In this document: positions 1-8,222 of the stretch, piece by piece
Layout of the letters: each line of letters opens with the position of its first letter
Numbering within the stretch: the stretch's first letter is position 1
From: Bradyrhizobium sp. CIAT3101
GTDB taxonomy: Bacteria > Pseudomonadota > Alphaproteobacteria > Rhizobiales > Xanthobacteraceae
Direction: 5' to 3'
Length of the DNA: 64,000 bases
Assembly: GCF_029714945.1 (NCBI RefSeq)
Contig: NZ_CP121634.1
Location: forward strand, 4,795,001 to 4,859,000
The notes under the pieces: generated by a model
Told to the model about the DNA's origin: nothing
Databases searched by the model: none
Seen by the model: only the letters and a program-made list of their open reading frames with translations
Made by a program: the position numbers and the translations under genes

Positions 1-182
1 GCCTGCTGCGGCGGAGGACCCTTGCGCATGTTCTGATTGGCCGGGGGTGGACCACCTGCGCCCTGCCCTGGCGGCTGGCCGGGGCCCCTCGGCGCGGCGT
101 CCTGCGCTTGCGCGGACAGTGCCAGCAACGACATGGCCGAAACCATGGGAATGATGATCTTCATGCGGCTGGACGCACTCAT
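1..182 (-). CDS. small secreted Pro/Gly/Gln-rich protein (partial)
   Basis: The gene starts at an ATG at 182 and runs off the left edge, so about 60 residues are visible. The first 27 residues form a signal peptide (basic MSASSRMK, hydrophobic core, cleavage after AQA). The mature part is low-complexity and rich in Pro, Gly and Gln. Nothing beyond export can be assigned. An ATG 15 bases further in (MKIIIPMV) is an equally good start for the signal peptide. Confidence 0.6.
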   Translation of the reverse strand, partial: MSASSRMKIIIPMVSAMSLLALSAQAQDAAPRGPGQPPGQGAGGPPPANQNMRKGPPPQQ

Positions 183-367
183 GCGTGCTTACCCCTCAAC
201 TTTCGCAATTGCCGTGGTCCACGCGCGATAGACGATTCGGGTCGCGCCTGGGTGATGCCGACGGACATGACTGACCTGTCAAACTGACCTGACAGGCCGG
301 CTATGTCCCGTTACAAATGTTTAAGATCACGGCAATTTTTCGTCCGGACGCGTCCAGCAAGACCGGC

Positions 368-592
368 CTAGCGGGCCGGCTCGATCACATTGCAATTGCT
401 CCGCCCCGACATCAGGCAATCCTGCAGCTTGCTGGCAGCCGTGAGGTCGCGGGCAAGCCACAGCCCGACACCGAGGATCACAGCGGCGATGATCAGCCCG
501 GCGATGGCACCACGACGGTTGTCACCGGATTGGGGATTTGCCGGCGCACTGGGCTTCTTGGTGGTGTCAGGCTTGGAGTCAGGCTCGGACAT
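368..592 (-). CDS. small single-pass membrane protein, unknown function
   Basis: The product has 74 residues: a polar, Pro/Lys-rich N-terminus (about 1-27), one transmembrane helix (about 29-46, AIAGLIIAAVILGVGLWLA) and a short tail with two cysteines. The C-terminal CLMSGRSNCN segment could form a disulfide if periplasmic. An AGG lies 7 bases before the ATG. Codon use matches the genome. I do not recognise a named family. Confidence 0.65.
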   Translation of the reverse strand: MSEPDSKPDTTKKPSAPANPQSGDNRRGAIAGLIIAAVILGVGLWLARDLTAASKLQDCLMSGRSNCNVIEPAR

Positions 593-668
593 GGGGACCT
601 ATCGCGCTCGGTGAGGCCCTTTATCACCTCTGCGACGTCGCGTCACATCCTGCGCTCCGCATCGCCAC

Positions 669-905
669 TCAGCCCCGCGTTGCCCTCCGCGCCTCCTTGC
701 GCAAGGTCTCGACCGCCGGGATGGCCTGCTGCGCGCGCGGCGCACAGCTCGTCAGGATGAACGCGGTCTGGGTGCACTCCCATGCGCCCCCCAGAACGGT
801 GCTCTCGATGGGGTGCGGGCGGGCAAGCAACAGCACCGTACCCACAACTGCCGCTGTGGCGACCGTGACTGCAAGGGCTTTCAGGCTTAGCCGGAAATAG
901 ATCAT
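669..905 (-). CDS. small membrane-anchored protein, unknown function
   Basis: About 78 residues. An N-terminal hydrophobic segment (residues about 8-28) acts as a membrane anchor or uncleaved signal, and the rest is soluble with two Cys (WECTQTAF and LTSCAPRAQ). Start chosen at 905 because GGAG lies 7 bases upstream; the in-frame ATG at 911 would leave only 2 bases to that site. No family recognised. Confidence 0.6.
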   Translation of the reverse strand: MIYFRLSLKALAVTVATAAVVGTVLLLARPHPIESTVLGGAWECTQTAFILTSCAPRAQQAIPAVETLRKEARRATRG

Positions 906-1172
906 GCCCATGCTCCGTCTCGTATTGGGGCGGACGCTAGGCGCCGCCGCTGGGTGCCCTTATGAAGGGCATCACAATTCGGCAGTTTTTCCGGGCTACG
1001 AAGGATCGGCTGGGTAAGCGATTTTCGTTGACCTGATCGGCTGCGATTATGGGTGGCTTCACGGCGCACGGCGATGTACACGCTTCTGCGTCGTGTGGTG
1101 CCTGCTTGTGCCCAGCCGACGTACCAACAGGCAGTGATGTAGGATCGAAAGCGAGGAAGACAAGGCTCGTCG

Positions 1173-1520
1173 ATGAGTGGATTCAGGGAACCCGGGTTTG
1201 CAGACCGGCAAAAGGCGGCGCAGGACGCACGCAAAAATCTTTTAAACAAATTCAAGTCGCAGCCGGGGCACGACGATCCCGCGGTCGCGGCGAAGCGTGC
1301 CGAGCGCGAGGCACTCGCAGCCAAGCGCGCCGAGGTGAAGGCCGCTCGCGAGGCTGAAAAGGCCGAGCAGAAGCGCGTCGCGGAAGAGGCTGCTGCCGCC
1401 GAAGCGGCGCGCATCGCCCGCGAAGCCGAAGAGGCGGTCGCCAGACAGGCCGAACTCGAAGCCGAGCAAAAGGCCAAGCGCGACGCCCGTTACGCGGCCC
1501 GCAAGGCCAAGCGGAAGTAA
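1173..1520 (+). CDS. DUF6481 family charged coiled-coil protein
   Basis: 115 residues. It begins MSGFREPGFADRQKAAQDAR, then becomes an almost continuous Ala/Glu/Lys/Arg helix (about residues 40-115), as in the DUF6481 family common in alphaproteobacteria. No membrane segment or catalytic motif is visible. AAGG sits 7 bases before the ATG. It is followed at once by a 14-bp-stem hairpin (1532-1565). Function unknown; a nucleic-acid or scaffold role would be guesswork. Confidence 0.75.
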   Translation: MSGFREPGFADRQKAAQDARKNLLNKFKSQPGHDDPAVAAKRAEREALAAKRAEVKAAREAEKAEQKRVAEEAAAAEAARIAREAEEAVARQAELEAEQKAKRDARYAARKAKRK

Positions 1521-1531
1521 CTCTCAACAAG

Positions 1532-1565
1532 ATTTGACCTGAAGCGGATGTGCTTCAGGTCGAAT
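1532..1565. terminator. strong hairpin after the DUF6481 gene
   Basis: The arms at 1532-1545 and 1552-1565 pair over 14 bp (one G-T wobble), around a GGATGT loop and core GACCTGAAGC. The hairpin starts 12 bases after the stop codon. There is no long T-run, so it may end transcription weakly or protect the 3' end. Confidence 0.5.
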
Positions 1566-1641
1566 CCTGACGGCGCTACCAGCTCCGTCCGCGCGAACGC
1601 GTGCGCACGATGGCAGGCCATCGACCGAGCCTGGATCAGCG

Positions 1642-1676
1642 CATGCCGGGCTCGCCTCGCGAGGGTGCCCGGCATG
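1642..1676. repeat. nested palindrome in convergent intergenic gap
   Basis: CATGCCGGGC (1642-1651) pairs perfectly with GCCCGGCATG (1667-1676). The loop contains a second palindrome, CCTCGCGAGG (1655-1664). It lies 11 bases beyond the stop of the minus-strand MxKDx gene, so it probably works as that gene's terminator or is a small palindromic repeat. Confidence 0.5.
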
Positions 1677-1687
1677 ACGGCATGAGA

Positions 1688-1930
1688 TCAGTTCTTCTTC
1701 ATCATCCCGTCGTCTTTCTTCATCCCATCCTTCGACATCGTATCCTTCTTCATGCCGTCGTCCTTGGACATGGTGTCCTTCTTCATGCCGTCCTTGGACA
1801 TCGTGTCCTTTTTCATCATGCCGTCGTCCTTGCCCATCTTGTCCTGGGCGAAAGCGGCGGGCGACAGCGCGAGGCCCAGCGAGAGAACGGCAGCCGAGAC
1901 GCCGAGCGCAATGCGGGTGCGAATGGTCAT
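1688..1930 (-). CDS. pentapeptide MxKDx repeat protein, secreted
   Basis: 80 residues. The signal peptide (residues 1-29, ending AFAQ) is followed by a mature region made almost entirely of MKKDx/MSKDx units, a hallmark of the small pentapeptide MXKDX repeat family. Start set at the ATG at 1930 directly before the signal peptide; an upstream in-frame ATG at 1981 would add 17 residues without a signal. Met/Lys/Asp-rich repeats suggest a periplasmic metal-binding role, but this is inference. Confidence 0.8.
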   Translation of the reverse strand: MTIRTRIALGVSAAVLSLGLALSPAAFAQDKMGKDDGMMKKDTMSKDGMKKDTMSKDDGMKKDTMSKDGMKKDDGMMKKN

Positions 1931-2262
1931 GAGACATAATCCCTTCGAGATGGTGTTCGTCAGCGACTTGTGCCGCGACACAATCTCGACGGTTCGACGC
2001 GCCTGCTTGTTACGCGACGTTGCGATTTTTTCTCACACCGTCCGGCGGACCTGCGCGAACGTCGTCTGTCAACAACGGGAATAGCGGGACCCGGCGTGTG
2101 CAGCGCAGCAAGGTCAACACTTGCCGCGGCATTCGGTCTCGAACTATCAGATGAGAGAAGTTCAGGGCAAAGACCGGCTAAGATGGGCCTTCGCGCCGGT
2201 CTCATGACCGCCCAAATCACGTCAAACAAGAGCCGTTCAAAGAACCGTCAAGGGGATACTCC
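1931..2262. other. 332-bp divergent intergenic region
   Basis: This gap separates the divergent MxKDx gene and the TRAP operon, so both promoters should lie here. No convincing short gene, tRNA or strong palindrome was found. AAGGGGAT just before 2263 is the Shine-Dalgarno of dctP. Confidence 0.4.
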
Positions 2263-3285
2263 ATGTTCACGCGTCGTCACCTGCTCGCGACCGCTGTCGC
2301 AGCACCCGCCATTCTCCGCTTCGGCATCGGCACCGCGCATGCCGCGACCACGCTGAAGATCTCGCATCAATTCCCCGGTGGCACCATCGACAAGGGCGAT
2401 TTCCGCGACCGGCTCTGCCGCATGTTCGCCGCCGAAGTCAGTAAGCGCAGCAACGGCGACATCGCGGCCGAGATCTATCCGAACTCCTCGCTGATCAAGA
2501 CCAACGCGCAGTTCTCCGCGATGCGCAAGGGCGCGCTCGACATCTCGCTGTATCCGATGCCCTACGCCGGCGGTGAATTGCCGGAGACAAATATCGGCCT
2601 GATGCCCGGCCTCGTCACCACCTACGACCAGGGCATGCGCTGGAAGAAGGAGCCGGTCGGCAAGGCGCTGACCGACTTCCTCGCCGACAAGGGCATCATC
2701 CTCCTGAGCTGGGTGTGGCAGGCCGGCGGCGTCGCCAGCCGCTCCAAGCCGATCGTGGCCCCGGAGGATGCCAAGGGCATGAAGGTGCGCGGCGGTTCGC
2801 GCGAGATGGACATGGTGCTGCAGACCGCCGGCGCCTCGGTGCTGTCGGTGCCCTCGAACGAAATCTACGCCGCGATGCAGACCGGCGCCTGCGACGCCGG
2901 TATCACCTCCTCCACCAGCCTGATCTCGTTCCGTCTCGAAGAGGTCGCGAAGTCGCTGACCTCGGGTGCGGGCGCATCCTACTGGTTCATGCTCGAGCCG
3001 CTGATGATGTCGAAGGCGATCTTCGACAAGCTGCCGAAGAACCAGCAGGACATTCTGGTCACTGTGGGCGCAGAGCTCGAAACCTTCGGCCGCAAGGGCG
3101 CGCAGGATGACGACGTCGAGGTCGCCAAGGTCTACGAAAAGGCCGGCGCCAAGGTCTCGGCGCTCGATGCCGCGACGGTCGGCAAGTGGCGCGACATCGC
3201 CCGCGACACCGCGTGGAAGGATTACGGCGCCAAGACCGCGACCGCTGCGAACCTGCTCAAGCTCGCCTCCGACGTCGCTGCATGA
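2263..3285 (+). CDS. dctP: TRAP transporter substrate-binding protein, DctP family
   Basis: 340 residues. It is the periplasmic receptor of a tripartite ATP-independent transporter, which usually carries organic acids. A twin-arginine-like signal (RRHLL at 4-8, cleavage near residue 27) precedes a DctP fold. The GMKVRGGSREMD segment (about residue 173) contains the conserved Arg that normally binds the substrate carboxylate. AAGGGGAT precedes the ATG. Its stop overlaps the next start (ATGA), so the three TRAP genes form one operon. The substrate cannot be read from the sequence; the neighbouring leucine-degradation operon hints at, but does not prove, a branched-chain-derived acid. Confidence 0.93.
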   Translation: MFTRRHLLATAVAAPAILRFGIGTAHAATTLKISHQFPGGTIDKGDFRDRLCRMFAAEVSKRSNGDIAAEIYPNSSLIKTNAQFSAMRKGALDISLYPMPYAGGELPETNIGLMPGLVTTYDQGMRWKKEPVGKALTDFLADKGIILLSWVWQAGGVASRSKPIVAPEDAKGMKVRGGSREMDMVLQTAGASVLSVPSNEIYAAMQTGACDAGITSSTSLISFRLEEVAKSLTSGAGASYWFMLEPLMMSKAIFDKLPKNQQDILVTVGAELETFGRKGAQDDDVEVAKVYEKAGAKVSALDAATVGKWRDIARDTAWKDYGAKTATAANLLKLASDVAA

Positions 3286-3836
3286 GCCACGGTCCGCTGA
3301 CGGATCGTGACGACACGGCGAATGCTGCCGCAAGGACCGGCCTTGCGGCGGCGCTCGATCGCGGCCTCGCCATCCTCAACCGCATCATCGTCGCGTTCGC
3401 CGCGGTCGCGCTGATCGCCGCGTGCGCCATCCTGAGCTACAGCGTGCTGAGCCGCGCGCTGTTCAAGGCCGCGAATTACTGGCAGGACGAGGCCGCCGTA
3501 TTCCTGCTGGTCGGCGCCACCTTCATGACGGCGGCCTATGTGCAGCAGAACCGCGGCCATATCGGCATCGAGGCCTTCGTTGGCCTGCTGTCGCCGCTGG
3601 CGAACCGAGTCAGGCTCTGGCTGGTTGATGTCGCCACGCTGCTGTTCTGTGGTTTCTTCACCTGGAAGTCGTGGACGCTGGCCCATGAGGCCTACGTCGA
3701 TGGCCAGGTCTCGAACTCGATGTGGTCGCCGCCGCTCGCCATTCCCTATTCACTGATGGCGCTCGGCATGAGCCTGCTGTGCATTCAGATCCTCGTGCAG
3801 CTGGCGCTGCCGTTCGCGGGAGCCAAGCGTCCATGA
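3282..3836 (+). CDS. dctQ: TRAP transporter small permease, DctQ family
   Basis: 184 residues with four predicted transmembrane helices, the usual DctQ layout. The motif YWQDEAAVFLLVGATFMTAA (about residues 61-80) matches the conserved second-helix region of the family. Start at 3282 overlaps the dctP stop by 4 bases (ATGA), and its own stop overlaps the dctM start in the same way, so translation of all three is probably coupled. It forms the membrane complex with DctM and takes substrate from DctP. Confidence 0.92.
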   Translation: MSHGPLTDRDDTANAAARTGLAAALDRGLAILNRIIVAFAAVALIAACAILSYSVLSRALFKAANYWQDEAAVFLLVGATFMTAAYVQQNRGHIGIEAFVGLLSPLANRVRLWLVDVATLLFCGFFTWKSWTLAHEAYVDGQVSNSMWSPPLAIPYSLMALGMSLLCIQILVQLALPFAGAKRP

Positions 3837-5191
3837 GCGTTTTCGGTATCGGTATCGCTTACGGGATCGCGACGCTGCTCGTGATGTTTTCGGGCATGCC
3901 GATCGCGTTCGCGCTCGGCGCGGTCGCGGTCGTGTTCATGGGCATCTACATGCCTGCCGCGTCGCTCGATACCGTGACGCAGAATGTCTACGAGGAGATG
4001 GCCTCGATCACGCTGCTGTCGATCCCGCTTTTCATCCTGAAGGGTGCGGCGATCGGCAAATCGCGCGCCGGCCAGGATCTCTATTCGGCGCTGCATGCCT
4101 GGCTGCATCGCGTGCCCGGCGGCCTCGGCGTTGCCAACGTCTTCGCCTGCGCGCTGTTCGCGGCGATGGCGGGCTCGAGCCCAGCGACCTGTTCGGCGAT
4201 CGGCTCGGCCGGCATCCCCGAGATGCGCAAGCGTGGCTATTCCGGCGGTTTTGCTGCCGGCATCATCGCCGCCGGCGGCACGCTCGGCATCCTGCTGCCG
4301 CCGTCGATCACCATGATCCTGTTTGCGGTCGCCGCGGAAAAATCGCTGGGGCGTCTGTTCCTGGCCGGCATTGGCCCCGGGCTGCTGCTGGTCTCGCTGT
4401 TCGGCGCCTATGCCGTGATCCGCTTCCGTCAGGAATATGCGGCAGCGGAGGCGGCCTACAAGAATGGCGGTCCCGAAGCTGCGATCCTGGCCCGCGACGA
4501 ATACACGCTCGCCGAACGCTTCAGCGTGTTGCCACGCGTGATCCCGTTCGTGCTGCTGCTGACCGGTGTCATGGCGGCACTTTATGGCGGCTTTGCCACG
4601 CCGTCGGAGACGGCAGGCCTCGGCGGCCTTCTGGCGCTGGGCCTGATCGCGGCGATCTATGGCGTGTGGCGGCCGGACGACCTCGGCCCGATCATGAAAT
4701 CGACCATCCGGGAATCGACCATGCTGATGATGATCATCGGCATGTCGCTGCTTTATTCTTACGTGATGAGCTATCTGCACATCTCGCAATCGGTCGCCGA
4801 ATCCGTCGTCGCGATGCATCTGCCGCGCTGGGGGCTGCTGTTTGCGATCCTCGTCATGGTCGTCGTCCTCGGCTTCTTCCTGCCGCCGGTCTCGATCATT
4901 CTGATGACCGCGCCGATCATCCTGCCGCCCCTGCGCGCCGCGAATTTCGACATCATCTGGTTCGGCGTGGTCATGACCATCGTGATGGAGATGGGGCTGA
5001 TCCATCCGCCCGTCGGCCTCAACATCTTCGTCATCCGCAACGTCGCGCCGGACATTTCACTCAGCGAGGTGATCTGGGGCACGCTGCCCTTCGTGCTGCT
5101 GATGATGGGCGCCGTACTGCTGCTGTGCCTCGTGCCGGAGATCTCGACCTGGTTGCCGGACCTGGTGATGGGGCCGGACGGAAGCCGGTAG
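3833..5191 (+). CDS. dctM: TRAP transporter large permease, DctM family
   Basis: 452 residues with about 12 transmembrane segments; this is the ion-coupled translocating subunit. Family signatures include ATCSAIGSAGIPEMRKRGYS (about residues 117-136) and the glycine-rich GILLPPSITMIL stretch. Start 3833 was chosen for the ATGA overlap with dctQ, which removes about 37 spurious upstream residues of the open frame. The operon ends in a convergent gap filled by a perfect inverted repeat. Confidence 0.94.
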   Translation: MSVFGIGIAYGIATLLVMFSGMPIAFALGAVAVVFMGIYMPAASLDTVTQNVYEEMASITLLSIPLFILKGAAIGKSRAGQDLYSALHAWLHRVPGGLGVANVFACALFAAMAGSSPATCSAIGSAGIPEMRKRGYSGGFAAGIIAAGGTLGILLPPSITMILFAVAAEKSLGRLFLAGIGPGLLLVSLFGAYAVIRFRQEYAAAEAAYKNGGPEAAILARDEYTLAERFSVLPRVIPFVLLLTGVMAALYGGFATPSETAGLGGLLALGLIAAIYGVWRPDDLGPIMKSTIRESTMLMMIIGMSLLYSYVMSYLHISQSVAESVVAMHLPRWGLLFAILVMVVVLGFFLPPVSIILMTAPIILPPLRAANFDIIWFGVVMTIVMEMGLIHPPVGLNIFVIRNVAPDISLSEVIWGTLPFVLLMMGAVLLLCLVPEISTWLPDLVMGPDGSR

Positions 5192-5202
5192 AAGCAGAAC
5201 AG

Positions 5203-5301
5203 GTGCCGTAGGGTGGGCAAAGGCGCACAGCGCCGTGCCCACGATCTCGTCATGATCGAAACAGGTGATGGGCACGCTACGCTTTGCCCACCCTACGGCA
5301 C
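5203..5301. repeat. perfect 20-bp inverted repeat element
   Basis: The left arm GTGCCGTAGGGTGGGCAAAG (5203-5222) and right arm (5282-5301) are exact reverse complements, with a 59-bp spacer that holds a further partial palindrome (GGGCAC/GTGCCC). It exactly fills the gap between the convergent dctM and HMG-CoA lyase genes. It looks like a dispersed palindromic repeat and could serve as a bidirectional terminator. Confidence 0.75.
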
Positions 5302-6213
5302 CTACGAACTGGCCCGCTTCTTCTTCGCATTCAGCGCCGTCGCCACCCGGCTCACCGGCGGCTTGCCCAGCACGACGCTCATCGCGTTGGTCGCCGCCAG
5401 CAGCCTCTCCATGTCGACGCCCGTTCTCACGCCCATGCCCTCGAGCATGTAGACGACGTCCTCGGTCGCGACATTGCCCGTGGCGCCCGGCGCATAGGGA
5501 CAGCCGCCCAGCCCTCCGGCGGCCGCGTCGATGACGCGGACCCCCTCCTCCAGGCCGGCGTAGAGATTGGCGAGCGCCTGGCCATAGGTGTCGTGGAAAT
5601 GCATCGCGAGTTTTGACGCGGGTATGTTGGCGCCGACCGCGCGCAGCATCTCCCTGGCCTTGTCAGGCGTGCCGACGCCGATGGTGTCGCCGAGCGAGAT
5701 CTCGTAGCAGCCGAGATCCCAGAGCGTGCTGGCGAGATCGGCAACCGCCTTCGGCTTGATCTCGCCGTCGAAGGGACAGCCAAGCACGCAGGAGATATAG
5801 CCGCGCACCGGGATGCCGTCCGCCTTGGCGCGGACCAGCACCGGTTTGAACCGCTCGATGGACTCCGCAACCGAGCAGTTGATGTTGGCGCGCGAAAAAC
5901 CTTCGGAGGCTGCGGCGAACACGGAGACCACCTTCGCGCCGGCGGCGCGCGCCGCGTCATAGCCCTTCTCGTTCGGCACCAGCACGTGGAATTCGGCGTT
6001 CTTCACATGGGCAACGCCGCGCAGCACGGCGTCGGAGCTCGCCATCTGCGGGATCGCCTTGGGCGAGACGAAGGCGCCGACCTCGACCGTATCGAGCCCG
6101 GCCGCGACCAACGCCTCGATGAAGGCGATGCGAGCCTCGACACTGACGGGCGTCTTCTCGTTCTGGAGGCCGTCGCGCGGCCCCATTTCGATGATGCGGA
6201 CAGGATCGCTCAT
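5302..6213 (-). CDS. hydroxymethylglutaryl-CoA lyase
   Basis: 303 residues. It cleaves HMG-CoA to acetoacetate and acetyl-CoA, the last step of leucine degradation. Visible signatures: MGPRDGLQNE (about 11-20) with the catalytic Arg, the metal-binding HFHDTYGQ (about 203-210), and the catalytic-cysteine loop GGLGGCPYAPGATGN (about 231-245). Length matches bacterial HMG-CoA lyases. It starts 1 base after the stop of the biotin-carboxylase subunit, so it is the last gene of the liu/mcc operon. The homologous gene is called mvaB or liuE elsewhere. Confidence 0.95.
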   Translation of the reverse strand: MSDPVRIIEMGPRDGLQNEKTPVSVEARIAFIEALVAAGLDTVEVGAFVSPKAIPQMASSDAVLRGVAHVKNAEFHVLVPNEKGYDAARAAGAKVVSVFAAASEGFSRANINCSVAESIERFKPVLVRAKADGIPVRGYISCVLGCPFDGEIKPKAVADLASTLWDLGCYEISLGDTIGVGTPDKAREMLRAVGANIPASKLAMHFHDTYGQALANLYAGLEEGVRVIDAAAGGLGGCPYAPGATGNVATEDVVYMLEGMGVRTGVDMERLLAATNAMSVVLGKPPVSRVATALNAKKKRASS

Positions 6214-6214
6214 G

Positions 6215-8218
6215 TCACTCCTCTGAAGCCTCGACCACGGCGAGCTCGACGCCTTCCTGGACGATATCGCCGACCTTGCACTTGATCAACTTCAGCACGC
6301 CGGCATAGGGCGCGCGCAGCGTCTGCTCCATTTTCATGACTTCCAGTGTCAGGATCGGCGCGCCCTTCTCGAGCTTCGCACCCTCCTCGGCCAGCACGGC
6401 GACGACCGTGCCCGGCAACGGGGCCGCGATCTTGTCCGCACCGGTCTGCTCCTCGCTCTCGCCGCCGAACGGGTCAACCCAGTGCAGGTCGAAGCGGCCG
6501 TTGCGCGTACGCAGGTACAGCTCATGGCCGTCGATCACGGCCGCGACGGAGGATTTCACGCCGTCGAGCGTCAGGTCGAATCCGCCATCCTTCGGCGCAA
6601 CCGTGAACGCCAGCTCGCGCTCGCCGATCACCAGCGTCGATGGTCCGCTGCCGTAGTTCAGATTGATCTTCTGCTCGGTCCCATGGCCGACACGGAAGGC
6701 AAAGCTGCGCTGGCGCCGGCCGACCGGCATCCAGCCGAAGGTCTGCCAGGGCGAGTTTGCCCCACCCTGCGCTACTTGCCGTTCCTCGTTGACGATCGCG
6801 GCGACCGCGGCACACAGCTCGAGCTCGCCGGGCGCCGGCGCAGCCGAGGTCAGGGCCGCCAGCTCGCGCTCGATGAATCCGGTGTCGATCGCGTTGGCCC
6901 GCACCTTTGGGTGCGTGATCAGCGCCGACAGGAACGGGATGTTGGTGACGATCCCGCGGACGTCCGACTCTTCCAGACCACGGTTGAGCCGGTCGATCGC
7001 AACATCGCGCGTCGGCGCCCACGCGATCATCTTTGCGAGCATGGCGTCGTAATACGGCGACACCGTATCGCCCTCGCGATAGCCGGCGTCGATGCGCAAG
7101 CCGCCGGTCTCCGCGGGCAACCGCCAGGTCGAGATCCTACCAACCGACGGCATGAAGTTCTTGGTCGGGTTCTCGGCATAAACACGCGCTTCGACGGCGT
7201 GGCCGTTGAGCTTGATCTCGTCCTGCTTCAGCGGCAGCGCCTCGCCGAAAGCGACGCGCAGCTGCCATTCGACGAGGTCGACCCCTGATATCAGCTCGGT
7301 CACGGGGTGCTCGACCTGGAGACGCGTGTTCATCTCGATGAAGAACACGTCCTTGCCGTCGGAGACGAACTCGATGGTCCCGGCGCCCACGTAGTTCACC
7401 GCGCCCGCCGCCTTTCGCGCGGCGGCACAGACCGTTTCGCGCTGCGCAGGATTGAGTGTCGGCGACGGCGCTTCCTCGATCACCTTCTGGTGCCGGCGCT
7501 GCAAGGTGCATTCGCGCTCGAACAGCGACAGCAGATTGCCGTGGCTGTCGCCGATGATCTGCACCTCGATATGCCTGGGATTGTCGACATATTTTTCGAT
7601 CAGCATGCGGTCGTCGCCGAACGCGGCCTTGGCCTCGCGCTTGGCGCTGACGATCGCCGGCCCAAGCTCCGCCGCCGAGCGCACGATTCGCATGCCGCGG
7701 CCGCCGCCGCCGGCCGACGCCTTCACCAGGATCGGGAAACCGACCTTCTCGGCCGCCTTCGCCAGCGTCGCATCGTCCTGCGCGTCGCCGTGATAGCCGG
7801 GCACCAGCGGCACGCCGGCCTTCTCCATCAGCGCCTTGGAGCCGGACTTCGAGCCCATCGCCGTCATCATCTCGGCCGTGGGCCCGACGAAAACGAGCCC
7901 TGCATCGAGGCAGGCCTGCGCGAACTCGGCATTCTCCGACAGGAAGCCGTAGCCGGGATGCACGGCCTCGGCGCCGGTCTTGCGCGCGGCCTCGATCAGC
8001 CGCTCGACATTGAGATAGCTGTCGCGGGCCCGCGCGGGACCAAGCAGGACGGCCTCATCCGCAAGCGCGACATGCATCGCGTCGCGGTCGGCCTCGGAAT
8101 AGACCGCGACCGTGCGCAGGCCCATGGCACGCGCGGTGCGGATGACGCGGCAGGCGATCTCGCCGCGGTTGGCGATCAGGAGCGTGCGAAAACGGCGGTA
8201 GAGCTTTGAGCGGTCCAT
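6215..8218 (-). CDS. methylcrotonyl-CoA carboxylase biotin-carrier (alpha) subunit
   Basis: 667 residues. The biotin carboxylase half begins LLIANRGEIACRVIRTARA, has the glycine-rich KASAGGGGRGMRIV ATP-grasp loop and the FFIEMNTRLQVEHPVTE motif; the C-terminal carrier domain has biotinyl Lys 629 in EVMKM. Start set at 8218 (MDRSKLYRR), 4 bases after the beta-subunit stop; the longer open frame overlaps that gene. Pairing with IVD and HMG-CoA lyase argues for methylcrotonyl-CoA rather than propionyl- or acetyl-CoA as substrate. Confidence 0.93.
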   Translation of the reverse strand: MDRSKLYRRFRTLLIANRGEIACRVIRTARAMGLRTVAVYSEADRDAMHVALADEAVLLGPARARDSYLNVERLIEAARKTGAEAVHPGYGFLSENAEFAQACLDAGLVFVGPTAEMMTAMGSKSGSKALMEKAGVPLVPGYHGDAQDDATLAKAAEKVGFPILVKASAGGGGRGMRIVRSAAELGPAIVSAKREAKAAFGDDRMLIEKYVDNPRHIEVQIIGDSHGNLLSLFERECTLQRRHQKVIEEAPSPTLNPAQRETVCAAARKAAGAVNYVGAGTIEFVSDGKDVFFIEMNTRLQVEHPVTELISGVDLVEWQLRVAFGEALPLKQDEIKLNGHAVEARVYAENPTKNFMPSVGRISTWRLPAETGGLRIDAGYREGDTVSPYYDAMLAKMIAWAPTRDVAIDRLNRGLEESDVRGIVTNIPFLSALITHPKVRANAIDTGFIERELAALTSAAPAPGELELCAAVAAIVNEERQVAQGGANSPWQTFGWMPVGRRQRSFAFRVGHGTEQKINLNYGSGPSTLVIGERELAFTVAPKDGGFDLTLDGVKSSVAAVIDGHELYLRTRNGRFDLHWVDPFGGESEEQTGADKIAAPLPGTVVAVLAEEGAKLEKGAPILTLEVMKMEQTLRAPYAGVLKLIKCKVGDIVQEGVELAVVEASEE

Positions 8219-8222
8219 CGCA

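Noticed and set aside
3785..5005. 406-codon open frame antisense to dctM
   Set aside because: Composition is His/Arg/Asp-rich nonsense typical of the reverse frame of a GC-rich membrane-protein gene; dctM is unmistakable.
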